A stretch of DNA of 64,000 nucleotides from the NCBI GenBank assembly GCA_947492235.1, contig CANLLZ010000002.1, positions 434,001-498,000 of the forward strand. Direction: 5' to 3'. How positions within the stretch are numbered: position 1 is the stretch's first letter; the number at the start of each line of letters is the position of its first letter. Shown piece by piece: positions 15,891 to 25,747 of this stretch. A program made the translations under genes and the position numbers. Source of the stretch: an uncultured Altererythrobacter sp. GTDB lineage: Bacteria; Pseudomonadota; Alphaproteobacteria; Sphingomonadales; Sphingomonadaceae. Under the pieces are notes generated by a model that saw nothing but the letters and a program-made list of their open reading frames with translations, had not been told where the DNA came from and made no database searches.

Positions 15891-16670
15891 ATGCGCATGC
15901 CCGACACTTCGCTCGAGAACGCCGCACTTCAAGCTTATCTCGATGGCGTGACTTGCAGGGTCACGAACGTACTCGGCGATCAGTTGATCGGACTTTACCT
16001 ACACGGGTCTGCTGTTCAGAACGATTTCCACCCGCAAACCAGTGATATCGATATATTGGGCTTGGTTTCCGGTTGCATCGGCGAATCCCGAAGGGCGGAT
16101 TTGGCGGACATCCTTTCACACGAAAAACACCCAGTTCCGGCCAAGGGCCTGGAACTTATCCTGTGCGATGAAAGAGTCGTGCAGGCACCCGATCTGGATT
16201 TTCCATTCGAATTTGCTGTTTCCACCGGCGCTGAATGGGTGACCCTTGTCGAGTCGCCCGGCACCGCCAGCGATATCATAATCAATCTTACACTCTGCGG
16301 GCAGAGCGGCAGGGCGTTAACCGGATCGCCTGCTGCCCAAATTTTCAAAAGCGTCAGCCGTCATCTTCTTCGTCACGCGTTGCTCGAAGAATTGCGCTGG
16401 CACCGAGACAATCTTGGCAACCCGCAAAACGGGCCTTCGCCTGAGAACGCCGTATTGAACGCGGCGCGGTCGGTATGCGCGGCGAAAACCGGCTTGATCC
16501 GCTCGAAAACAGAAGGCGGATTGTGGTGGCAGCAACACCAAACCGAGGAAGAAATCGTCAATCAGGCATTGGCTGCACGACAGGGCGACCAGAACACGGC
16601 GATGGACCTCGATCTGGTGAGAGATTTTATCCAGCGGGCCGTTGGTCTGATTGACAAGATGGTTTGCTGA
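15891..16670 (+). CDS. Aminoglycoside nucleotidyltransferase-like protein (DUF4111 C-terminal domain)
   Basis: A 259-residue protein of the AadA/ANT(9) type. The nucleotidyltransferase core GLYLHGSAV...SDIDILGLV carries the Gly-Ser motif and both metal aspartates (Asp52, Asp54); Glu88 in KGLELILC could be the third carboxylate. The C-terminal half has the DUF4111-like helix block NAARSVCAAKTGLI...EGGLWW. Enzymes of this fold adenylylate streptomycin or spectinomycin; resistance in this host is not shown. ATG at 15897 is an alternative start. Base composition is lower in GC than its neighbours. Confidence 0.75.
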   Translation: MRMPDTSLENAALQAYLDGVTCRVTNVLGDQLIGLYLHGSAVQNDFHPQTSDIDILGLVSGCIGESRRADLADILSHEKHPVPAKGLELILCDERVVQAPDLDFPFEFAVSTGAEWVTLVESPGTASDIIINLTLCGQSGRALTGSPAAQIFKSVSRHLLRHALLEELRWHRDNLGNPQNGPSPENAVLNAARSVCAAKTGLIRSKTEGGLWWQQHQTEEEIVNQALAARQGDQNTAMDLDLVRDFIQRAVGLIDKMVC

Positions 16671-16691
16671 TTATCCGCGTTGGAAAACAGA

Positions 16692-17255
16692 CTAGAGCCG
16701 AAAATTCACCCGCAGCCCGATCGTATCGATCCCCGGATTCTGGTCGCTGTCGAAGATCTGCGCGTTGCTGATATGGACCCAGCTCGCCTCAACAGAAACC
16801 CGCTTTGAAACCTGCGCGCCAATCGCAATCTCGGGCGCGAAGAGGATGCGGCTCCCCAGATCGGTGCGGATGCGCGTGGCGGGATCGACGCGCAGGTCGG
16901 GCGCATCGTGAATGACCAGACCTACGCCGGGGCGGAGATAGAATGTGCCGATTTCCGCTTTCCAGCCGATACCGGCGCCCGCGAAATTGGTGTCGCCATC
17001 CAGATTGACCGAGGCAAAGACATAAGGCTCCGGAGACCCGATGGCAGACAGGCTTTCAATCGGCGCGAAGCGATAGCCGGCCTGCAGATCGACCCCGCCC
17101 TCGCCCGTATCGAAAGTGAAGGGCGTGTCCACGGCGTGGGCATAGACCCCGCCATAAACTTCCTGTGCCTCGGCGGAGGCGGGTAATGCCAGCGCCGCCA
17201 ATGCCGCGGTTCCCGCAATGCCGAAAAGCGCCGTAGCGCCGGTGCGACCCGTCAT
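16692..17255 (-). CDS. PagL-like lipid A 3-O-deacylase / acyloxyacyl hydrolase family protein
   Basis: A 187-residue outer-membrane beta-barrel with a signal peptide (cleavage near ALPASAEAQ, residues 22-31). The C-terminal strands hold WVHISNAQIF and NPGIDTIGLRVNFRL, which match the PagL active-site region: His161 and Ser163 correspond to the catalytic His and Ser, while the catalytic Glu position is Asp177. It ends with an aromatic/hydrophobic strand typical for BAM insertion (NFRL). PagL removes the 3-O-acyl chain of lipid A. The upstream gene ends six bases before its start, so they form an operon. Confidence 0.72.
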   Translation of the reverse strand: MTGRTGATALFGIAGTAALAALALPASAEAQEVYGGVYAHAVDTPFTFDTGEGGVDLQAGYRFAPIESLSAIGSPEPYVFASVNLDGDTNFAGAGIGWKAEIGTFYLRPGVGLVIHDAPDLRVDPATRIRTDLGSRILFAPEIAIGAQVSKRVSVEASWVHISNAQIFDSDQNPGIDTIGLRVNFRL

Positions 17256-17261
17256 ACCCGG

Positions 17262-17657
17262 TTACTCCAAATCGATGCCGTAAAATTCTACGCTATTCGT
17301 TTCTTCCAGCGTGTCGCAGCGGGTCAGGTGATCGATCAGGAAGGCCTCTCCCTCGGCTTCGCCCAATTCCTCGACCTTGCTCACCAGAGCCTCGGCTACC
17401 GGCTCCAGCTCCGCGATCGCGCGGGTACCGTCTTCACCGTCGCGCTCCATGGCCATGATCAACCAGCGCTGGCCGAATTCGTCCATCGCGGCGATGGTCT
17501 CCGCGTCCTGTTCGTCCTCACCCATCGCTGACATGAAGGCGTACACGGCGCTGCACCGCATCGCGCTCTGATAATCGAGCACCTCGTCCTCGGCCTGTGC
17601 CTGAGCAGGGACGGCGGAAAGAAGTGCGGCGGAAAGAACGGGAAGGATCAAGCGCAT
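17262..17657 (-). CDS. Small secreted protein of unknown function
   Basis: A 131-residue protein with a signal peptide (MRLILPVLSAALLSAVPAQA) and a mature helical, acidic domain with two cysteines (MRCSAVYAF and LTRCDTLEE) placed near either end, possibly disulfide-bonded. I do not recognise a family. It is the first gene of the operon with the PagL-like protein. Confidence 0.65.
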   Translation of the reverse strand: MRLILPVLSAALLSAVPAQAQAEDEVLDYQSAMRCSAVYAFMSAMGEDEQDAETIAAMDEFGQRWLIMAMERDGEDGTRAIAELEPVAEALVSKVEELGEAEGEAFLIDHLTRCDTLEETNSVEFYGIDLE

Positions 17658-17866
17658 GGCGGTGACTTTCTAAATCGGAGAGACGCGACGCCCTGACGGT
17701 GCAGCTATCCCCCGAATAACACAAGCGCAGTATGGCAGCCTGGGCCAACCCAAGCTGAACAGCCTGCGTGACGCTGAAGAGTTCGGGCGGATTGGGCAGC
17801 GCTGTCATGCAGGATGTGGGAAAAGGTTTGCCCCCGCCCCGACTGCGGGCCTAGTTGCGCGCCTTC

Positions 17867-19327
17867 ATGTCGGACGCCCCCGCCTCCCTGCCCCCGCTCA
17901 CCAGCGGCGATGGCGCCCTGCCGGAGCTGCGGGAAATGCCCGCCAACGGCTGGCGTGACGAGTTTGTCGCGACCTTCCGGCTGAGCTGGCCGCTGGCGCT
18001 CGCCAATTTATTGCAAATGCTGATCTGGGCCATCGACGTGTTCTTCGTCGCGCGCCTGGGCGAGTTCGAACTGGCGGCCTCCAGCCTCGCGGTATCGCTG
18101 TTCAGCATTCTGGTTTGGGGCACGATCACGCTGGTCAGCATGGTCGCTGCGCTGATCTCGGCCGAGCTTGGCCGGTCCCGCTACGCCATTGCAGAGGTGC
18201 GCCGCAGTGTGCGCATGGGCATGTGGCTGAGCGCTATCTGCGGCGTGCTGGTGATGCTGGTGCTCAGCCAGACCGAAGCGATCCTGCTGGCAGCCGGGCA
18301 ACGGCCGGATCTGGCGGCGCGCGCCTTCGATTACATGGCCATCGTGTTGTGGTCGACCGTGCCGCTGCTGATGGCCAGCGTGCTGCGCAATTTCGTCTCC
18401 GCGCTGGGCCGCCCGATCTTCGCCACCGCGATCACCGCGCTGGCCATCGGCGTGAATGCGCTGGGCAATTATGCGCTGGTGTTCGGCAATCTGGGGGCAC
18501 CCGCGCTCGGGCTCGAGGGCTCGGCCATCGCGACGATCTTCACGTCGATATTCATTCTGCTGGCCTATTGTGTCGCCATTGAAAGCGACCGCAGGCTTCG
18601 CCGCTATGTCATCTGGGGCCGGTTCTGGCGCCCCGAATGGGACCGGCTGCGCGAGCTGGTGGTGCTGGGCACACCGGTGTTCTTTACCACCATTGCCGAA
18701 GCAGGATTATTTGGCGGTGCGGCGCTGCTGATGGGACTGATCGGCGATTCAGAGCTGGCCGGCCACACCATAGCACTGCAGATTGCGGCGTTTGCCTTTC
18801 AGGTTCCGTTCGGCGTTAGCCAGGCGGCAACGATCCGCGTGGGCTATTTCTATGGTGCTCGCGACCACGAAGCGATCAAGCGCGCGGGCGCTGTGGCATT
18901 ATTGATGGCAGTCGCCTTCATGGCGTTCACTGCGTCGCTGATGGTGTTGATGCCTGATACCATTCTCGGCCTCTATATCGACACGTCGAAGTCCACGAAT
19001 GCCGCAATGACGGCCTTCGCGCTGCAATATATCGTGATCGCGGCGCTGTTCCAGCTGGTCGACGGGCTGCAAGTGGTGGCGGCCGGGGCTTTGCGCGGCC
19101 TGCAGGATACGCGCGTCCCAATGTGGATGGCGATTTTCAGCTATTGGGTGCCGGGTTTTGGCACATCCTATTATCTCGGCTTTTACACCCCGCTGGAGGG
19201 CACGGGCATCTGGATCGGGTTTGCTGTCGGGCTGACCTTTGCCACTTTGTTGCTGACCGGCCGCTGGCTGATGCGCGAAAGGCTGGAGTTGGCCGGGCGG
19301 GACACGCAGCCGGTGCAGGCTGGCTGA
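17867..19327 (+). CDS. MATE-family multidrug efflux transporter
   Basis: A 486-residue, 12-helix inner-membrane transporter in two six-helix halves. The first half contains [20 protein letters not shown] and the second [20 protein letters not shown], the paired MATE signatures. MATE proteins export cationic drugs and metabolites using sodium or proton gradients. I chose ATG 17867 ([10 protein letters not shown]) over a TTG four codons upstream. It stands alone and precedes groESL by 160 bases. Confidence 0.9.
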   Translation: MSDAPASLPPLTSGDGALPELREMPANGWRDEFVATFRLSWPLALANLLQMLIWAIDVFFVARLGEFELAASSLAVSLFSILVWGTITLVSMVAALISAELGRSRYAIAEVRRSVRMGMWLSAICGVLVMLVLSQTEAILLAAGQRPDLAARAFDYMAIVLWSTVPLLMASVLRNFVSALGRPIFATAITALAIGVNALGNYALVFGNLGAPALGLEGSAIATIFTSIFILLAYCVAIESDRRLRRYVIWGRFWRPEWDRLRELVVLGTPVFFTTIAEAGLFGGAALLMGLIGDSELAGHTIALQIAAFAFQVPFGVSQAATIRVGYFYGARDHEAIKRAGAVALLMAVAFMAFTASLMVLMPDTILGLYIDTSKSTNAAMTAFALQYIVIAALFQLVDGLQVVAAGALRGLQDTRVPMWMAIFSYWVPGFGTSYYLGFYTPLEGTGIWIGFAVGLTFATLLLTGRWLMRERLELAGRDTQPVQAG

Positions 19328-19387
19328 CCACAGGCACAGACCAGCGAATGCGCCCCGCCCCGGCGCAACTTTTTTCGCCAGACAGCC

Positions 19388-19416
19388 GTTGACTCCCCGA
19401 CCGCGCATCACCATTT
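19388..19416 (+). promoter_or_regulatory. Sigma-32 (RpoH)-like promoter of groESL
   Basis: GTTGACT (19388-19394), 14 bases, then CACCATTT (19409-19416). The second box matches the RpoH -10 consensus CCCCATNT at seven of eight positions, and the spacing lies in the known 13-17 range. The CIRCE element follows ten bases downstream. Confidence 0.5.
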
Positions 19417-19424
19417 GCGCGCTG

Positions 19425-19451
19425 CTGGCACTCACCAATCAAGAGTGCCAA
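19425..19451 (+). promoter_or_regulatory. CIRCE element (HrcA operator)
   Basis: CTGGCACTC (19425-19433), nine-base spacer, GAGTGCCAA (19443-19451). This is the CIRCE inverted repeat (TTAGCACTC-N9-GAGTGCTAA) with only outer-base changes. HrcA binding here represses groESL in unstressed cells. Confidence 0.95.
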
Positions 19452-19487
19452 CGCATATTCTTTCACTCTAATTCAAGAGGTCATATT

Positions 19488-19775
19488 ATGGCATTTCGTC
19501 CGCTGCACGACCGCGTTCTGGTCCGTCGCATCGAAGCCGACGCCAAGACCGCCGGCGGCATCATCATTCCCGACAGCGCACAGGAAAAGCCGAGCGAAGG
19601 CGAGATCGTCTCCGTCGGCACCGGCACCAAGGCCGAAGACGGCACGGTTACCCCCCTCGACGTCAAAGCAGGCGACCGCGTCCTGTTCGGCAAGTGGTCC
19701 GGCACCGAGGTCAAGCTTGATGGCGAAGACCTGCTGATCATGAAGGAAAGCGACATCATGGGTGTGATGGGCTGA
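19488..19775 (+). CDS. groES: Co-chaperonin GroES
   Basis: The 95-residue lid of the GroEL folding chamber. [18 protein letters not shown] at the N-terminus, the mobile loop [20 protein letters not shown] that contacts GroEL, and the C-terminal [10 protein letters not shown]. Seven copies cap the ring. It is the first gene of the CIRCE-controlled operon; groEL follows 55 bases later with an AGGAG binding site. Confidence 0.98.
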   Translation: MAFRPLHDRVLVRRIEADAKTAGGIIIPDSAQEKPSEGEIVSVGTGTKAEDGTVTPLDVKAGDRVLFGKWSGTEVKLDGEDLLIMKESDIMGVMG

Positions 19776-19809
19776 TAGCCCGCACCCCGCTTTTCTTTCC
19801 CAATTTTAG

Positions 19810-21483
<1,674 letters not shown>

Positions 21484-21521
21484 GCCACTCACTTTCTGTC
21501 CAACCGGACGCACAACAAAAG

Positions 21522-21556
21522 AGGCCCGGCGGGAGCGATCCTGCCGGGCCTTTTTT
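21522..21556 (+). terminator. Intrinsic terminator after groEL
   Basis: 12-base arms at 21522-21533 and 21540-21551, six-base loop, then TTTTTT to 21556. Confidence 0.92.
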
Positions 21557-21637
21557 CGCGGGTGCGAGAAATTTCACCCTGTTTACGTAAGTGTACAATC
21601 TGGCTATCACACTCAATTAAAGGGCTTTTTCCCTTGA

Positions 21638-22267
21638 ATGAGGTCTATCGCTCCGTTGAATCTAAACAAAATTCTGGATGCCGAACACGACAGAAGGCCA
21701 GCGGCGGGCACCCAAAAATCAGCGCGATTTGCGATGCGGGAGCGCACAGCCGACTGCCATCTGGAAACCGAAGAAGCATTTTCGCGCTTCGATCTGACCT
21801 TTGCCGATCATTACACTGCGTTCCTGCGGGCCCATCTCGCCGCGCTGGATAGTCTGGAAAAGGCGGTCGCCGGTCAGGGGTGGTCTGAATGGCGATCGCG
21901 GGCTCCATTGCTCAGAGCCGATCTGAATGGTCTGGGCGAGGCGGCCAGCACTTCCAGGCGTTCTGCCATACAGCCGCTGTCGAATGCCGAGGCATGGGGT
22001 GCCCAATATGTGATCGAGGGATCGGCGCTGGGCGGACAGGTTCTCGGTGCGCGCATCAGAACCGGCTTGCCCCGATCATACCTCACACGCGGGCAATCGG
22101 CAGACCGGTCCTGGCGCCGCTTTTGCGATGCGCTCGACGATCGGGCGCTTGCTGCCCCCCAGCATCATGGATGCTCCTGCTGGATAGACGAAGCGGAGCG
22201 CGGCGCGCGCCATGCGTTTGCTGCTTTCCAGACGAGTGCCCGACGAATGGAACCCCAAAACCGATGA
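21638..22267 (+). CDS. Biliverdin-producing heme oxygenase (BphO-like)
   Basis: A 209-residue helical protein of the bacterial heme oxygenase group. The segment RERTADCHLETEEAFSRFDL holds the likely heme-ligand His41; later EAWGAQYVIEGSALGGQVLG fits the distal-helix Gly-rich motif. Heme oxygenase opens heme to biliverdin, the chromophore of the phytochrome encoded next; the four-base ATGA overlap with that gene supports the pairing. ATG 21734 (MRERTADC) is an alternative start that would give a more usual N-terminus; neither start has a strong Shine-Dalgarno. Confidence 0.82.
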   Translation: MRSIAPLNLNKILDAEHDRRPAAGTQKSARFAMRERTADCHLETEEAFSRFDLTFADHYTAFLRAHLAALDSLEKAVAGQGWSEWRSRAPLLRADLNGLGEAASTSRRSAIQPLSNAEAWGAQYVIEGSALGGQVLGARIRTGLPRSYLTRGQSADRSWRRFCDALDDRALAAPQHHGCSCWIDEAERGARHAFAAFQTSARRMEPQNR

Positions 22268-24807
22268 ATGATCTGACGCCGCTCAACCAACCGCTGAGCC
22301 TGACCAATTGCGACCGCGAACCGATCCATATTCCCGGCGGTATCCAGCCGCTGGGTTTCCTGCTCGCGCTCAGCGCCGACTGGTTGATTACCCGCGCCGC
22401 CAATACAGCGCCATTTCTGGGCGAAGACCCCCTCGCATTGCTGGGCAGACCGCTATCGGACGTGTTCACCGAGGACGCCTTCGCCACATTGCGCAGCAAG
22501 ATTGCCAATCTGCGCGGCGATGATGCGATCGAGCGGGTCTTTGCCTTGCCGCTATTCGGAGACGGTAGCCTGTACGACATGGCCGTGCATTTTTCCGGCA
22601 AGAGCGTGATTGTCGAGTGCGAACCGGCAAAGGAAGACCAGACCGAAGTCTCCTCGGCGACAAGGGGCGTGCTGGGAAAACTGGGCGATGCGAAATCGGT
22701 GCAGGCTTTGCTCAATGAAGGCGCGCGTCAATTCCGCGCTCTGGTCGGCTATGACCGCGTCATGCTGTATCGCTTCGCCCCCGATGGCAGCGGCGAAGTG
22801 GTGGCCCAATCCAAGGCAGACGGACAGGACAGTTTCCTTGGTCTGCACTTCCCTGCCACCGACATTCCTGAGCAGGCGCGCAAGCTCTATGTGCGCAATA
22901 CTTTCCGCATCATCGCCGATGCGCATGCAGAGCCTATTCCGGTCGAAAAGGTCGGCGAAGGGCAGCCGCTGGACCTCTCCATGGCACTGTACCGGGCAGT
23001 GTCGCCGGTCCATCTGGAATATCTGCGCAATATGGGCGTGCGGGCGTCGCTGTCCGTGTCGATCATTGTCGATGGCAAATTCTGGGGCCTGATCGCCTGC
23101 CACCATGCGAGCCCGCGCGTACCCTCCTTCGCAGCACGCAGCGCCGCCGAGCTCTTCGGGCAGATATTCTCGCTGCAACTGGAAAGCCGGCTTCGCGCAG
23201 AAGCCTCGGCCAAGGAAGATACCGCAAGGCACGTTTCCAACCGGCTGATGACGGCCGCTGCCAAGGACTCGTCGAAATTGCTCGATGCCGACTGGCTGCT
23301 CGAACTGATGCCCCGCGCGATTGGCTGCGACGGTGTGGGCGTGATGGTTGAAGGCGTCACGTCGCTGGCCGGGCTGACCCCGTCGGAGGACGAGTTTCTC
23401 GAGCTGGTGAAAGCGCTCAATCGCGAGGACGCGCAGACGATCCATCATTCGGCCAAGATTTCCGGGTTCGTGCCCGCCATCGATCCCGACAGGAGCGCGG
23501 TTGCGGGATTTCTGGCCATTCCCATTTCCCGCCGCCCGCGTGATCACATGATCCTGTTCCGGAAAGAACAGGTGGAATCGATCCGTTGGGCTGGCGATCA
23601 GGAAAAGACTGCCGAGCATGGCGAGTTCGGGACCCGCCTGACCCCGCGCGAAAGCTTCGCCGAATTTCGCGAGCTGGTGCGCGGGCAATCGGCCCCCTTC
23701 ACCGAAGCCGAAGTGCGCGTGGCCGAAGCCCTGCGCACGACCCTGCTCGAAGTAGTGCTGCACCTGACCGATGCCGCCAGTGAGGAGCAGCGCAAGGCCG
23801 GTGATCAGCAGAAACTGCTGATTGCCGAGCTAAACCACCGTGTCCGCAACATTCTAGCCCTGATCCGCGCACTTATGTCGCAGTCGCGCAGGGAAGGTGG
23901 CAATCTGGATGCAGTCATCGATACGCTGGAAAGCCGGGTGAAGGCTCTGGCCAATGCGCATGACCTGCTCACCGCCGACAATTGGGGCCCGATTGCGTTC
24001 ACCAAGCTGATGAAGACAGAATTGGAAGCCTATCTCGATAATGAGCAAAGGCGGGTTGTGCTGGAGGGGCCGGAGGTGTCGATCCTACCCGAAGCCATTC
24101 CGATCCTCGCGCTCGTCATGCACGAGATGGCAACCAATGCAGCGAAATATGGCGCGCTCAGCGACAGTGGCAAATTGCGGATCGAATGGTCCTTACTGGC
24201 GAACAATGACCTGTCCTTCACCTGGAAGGAACAAGGCGGCCCGGCTGTAAAGGCACCCACACGCAAAGGTTTCGGCACGACCATAATCGGCACCTCCATC
24301 CCGCACGAATTGGGCGGTGAGGCCGAAATTTCCTACAAGCCGGGCGGGGTAGAGGCGACCTTTGTCGTCCCGGCCAAGTTCGTCGAGGAACAAGCGGCAG
24401 CACACAATCCTGCCGCCAAGGACAAGGCCCATCCGACGCCGCAGCAGGTCGCGCTCAATGATTGTCACATGCTGCTGGTCGAAGACAGCATGCTGATCGC
24501 TATCGATGCAGAGGACAAGATCCGCGATCTGGGCGTGGCCGAAGTCAGTCTCGCAGCGAGCACGCATTCCGCGCTGGCGGCCATCGAGGAAGGCGATATT
24601 TCCGTGGCCATGCTCGACTACAATCTGGGCCAGGAAACCAGCCTGCCGATCGCCGAACGACTGGCCGAGCGCGGTATCCCGTTCTTCTTCGCCTCGGGCT
24701 ATGGCAGCCGCGACATAATTCCGCCGGAGTTCGGCAATCTCCCCCTGGTAGTGAAGCCCTATACGGCGGAGCAGATCGAGCAGGCTCTGACAACCGTTCT
24801 GAGTTGA
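22264..24807 (+). CDS. bphP: Bacteriophytochrome HWE histidine kinase with fused receiver
   Basis: An 847-residue red/far-red light sensor. The N-terminal PAS holds Cys16 (LTNCDREPIHIPGGIQPLG), the biliverdin-attachment residue of bacterial phytochromes. The GAF domain carries PATDIPEQARKLY and the chromophore-pocket His-rich segment CHHASPRVP. The PHY tongue shows WAGDQEK and PRESF. The kinase is of the HWE class: AELNHRVRNILA with phospho-acceptor His525, the N-box HEMATNAAKYGALS and WKEQGGP. A C-terminal receiver has Asp785 (MLDYNLG) and KPYT. It is coupled to the heme oxygenase. A long upstream reading in this frame overlaps that gene and is rejected. Confidence 0.96.
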   Translation: MNDLTPLNQPLSLTNCDREPIHIPGGIQPLGFLLALSADWLITRAANTAPFLGEDPLALLGRPLSDVFTEDAFATLRSKIANLRGDDAIERVFALPLFGDGSLYDMAVHFSGKSVIVECEPAKEDQTEVSSATRGVLGKLGDAKSVQALLNEGARQFRALVGYDRVMLYRFAPDGSGEVVAQSKADGQDSFLGLHFPATDIPEQARKLYVRNTFRIIADAHAEPIPVEKVGEGQPLDLSMALYRAVSPVHLEYLRNMGVRASLSVSIIVDGKFWGLIACHHASPRVPSFAARSAAELFGQIFSLQLESRLRAEASAKEDTARHVSNRLMTAAAKDSSKLLDADWLLELMPRAIGCDGVGVMVEGVTSLAGLTPSEDEFLELVKALNREDAQTIHHSAKISGFVPAIDPDRSAVAGFLAIPISRRPRDHMILFRKEQVESIRWAGDQEKTAEHGEFGTRLTPRESFAEFRELVRGQSAPFTEAEVRVAEALRTTLLEVVLHLTDAASEEQRKAGDQQKLLIAELNHRVRNILALIRALMSQSRREGGNLDAVIDTLESRVKALANAHDLLTADNWGPIAFTKLMKTELEAYLDNEQRRVVLEGPEVSILPEAIPILALVMHEMATNAAKYGALSDSGKLRIEWSLLANNDLSFTWKEQGGPAVKAPTRKGFGTTIIGTSIPHELGGEAEISYKPGGVEATFVVPAKFVEEQAAAHNPAAKDKAHPTPQQVALNDCHMLLVEDSMLIAIDAEDKIRDLGVAEVSLAASTHSALAAIEEGDISVAMLDYNLGQETSLPIAERLAERGIPFFFASGYGSRDIIPPEFGNLPLVVKPYTAEQIEQALTTVLS

Positions 24808-24882
24808 TCCCAGCCTGCGACGATTCGGCGGCCCGGCCGGTCTTTGAAAATCAGACGCGTTTGCGCTATTATCGCCGGCGAT

Positions 24883-25656
24883 ATGGCGGTTGGAAACGAC
24901 CAGAGGGTCGCCACATCACAGGGTGAGGCCGCAGAGGCCCCGCCGACCTTCGTGCGCCCAAAACAATCGGCCATCATCCGGTATGGCAAGCGCCTGCGCG
25001 ATCCGGTCAACCGCTGGTTCCAACGCCAGTCTTTAATCGACACAAGCGCGATCGTGCCGCCAGCGCAAGTGCCCGGCCTTGCGCAGATGCAGCCGCATTG
25101 GCGTGCCATCCAGAGCGAAGCCGAAGCTCTGCTTTCCTCGCGTGAAAAGATTCCGCCCTTCGGCAAAATATCTCCCGACCACCGGCGCATTGCGAGCGGC
25201 CCGCAATGGAAGAGCTTTTTCTTCGAAGGGTATGGGTTTCGCTCTGAAGCCAACCGGCAGACCTGCCCCCAGACCGCCGCGCTGATCGACCAAGTGCCGG
25301 GCCTCGTCGTCGCATTCTATTCTATCATGGCGGGCGACGCGCATGTGCCGCGCCATCGCGGGCTGACCAAGGCGTGGCTCAATTGCCATCTGCCGCTGAT
25401 CGTCCCGCGGGCAGCGGGCCGCTGCGAGATGCAGGTCGGGGAGGAAACCGTGCGCTGGACCGAAGGCAAATGGCTGGTCTTCGACGAAACGCATCCCCAC
25501 GAGGTTTGGAACGAGACGGGCGAGCCGCGCGTGGTGCTGATGCTGCAGGTGCGCAGGCCGATGAAGCGAGCTGGCAGACTTGCCGCGAGCACGCTGTATC
25601 ACGGGATCAAACGCACCAGTTTCGTTCAGGATGTGCGGCACGCATTGGGGGCCTGA
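24883..25656 (+). CDS. Aspartyl/asparaginyl beta-hydroxylase-like dioxygenase
   Basis: A 257-residue cupin-type Fe(II)/2-oxoglutarate dioxygenase. The core shows DAHVPRHRGLTKAWLNCHLP and then FDETHPHEVWNETGEPRVVL, with the metal His residues (in HVPRHRG and HPHEVWN) and a substrate/2OG arginine (PRVVL). The family includes LpxO-type lipid A hydroxylases and peptide Asp/Asn hydroxylases; the substrate here is unknown. A TTG at 24844 would add 13 residues. The gene follows the phytochrome by 75 bases on the same strand and could share its transcript. Confidence 0.8.
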   Translation: MAVGNDQRVATSQGEAAEAPPTFVRPKQSAIIRYGKRLRDPVNRWFQRQSLIDTSAIVPPAQVPGLAQMQPHWRAIQSEAEALLSSREKIPPFGKISPDHRRIASGPQWKSFFFEGYGFRSEANRQTCPQTAALIDQVPGLVVAFYSIMAGDAHVPRHRGLTKAWLNCHLPLIVPRAAGRCEMQVGEETVRWTEGKWLVFDETHPHEVWNETGEPRVVLMLQVRRPMKRAGRLAASTLYHGIKRTSFVQDVRHALGA

Positions 25657-25747
25657 GATACAGGGGCGTGAGACAGGCCCGATTGGCAAGACCGGCCTGG
25701 CATGCCACACCGCGCGGACAAATCCGCCTGGTCAAGGACACACCGCT

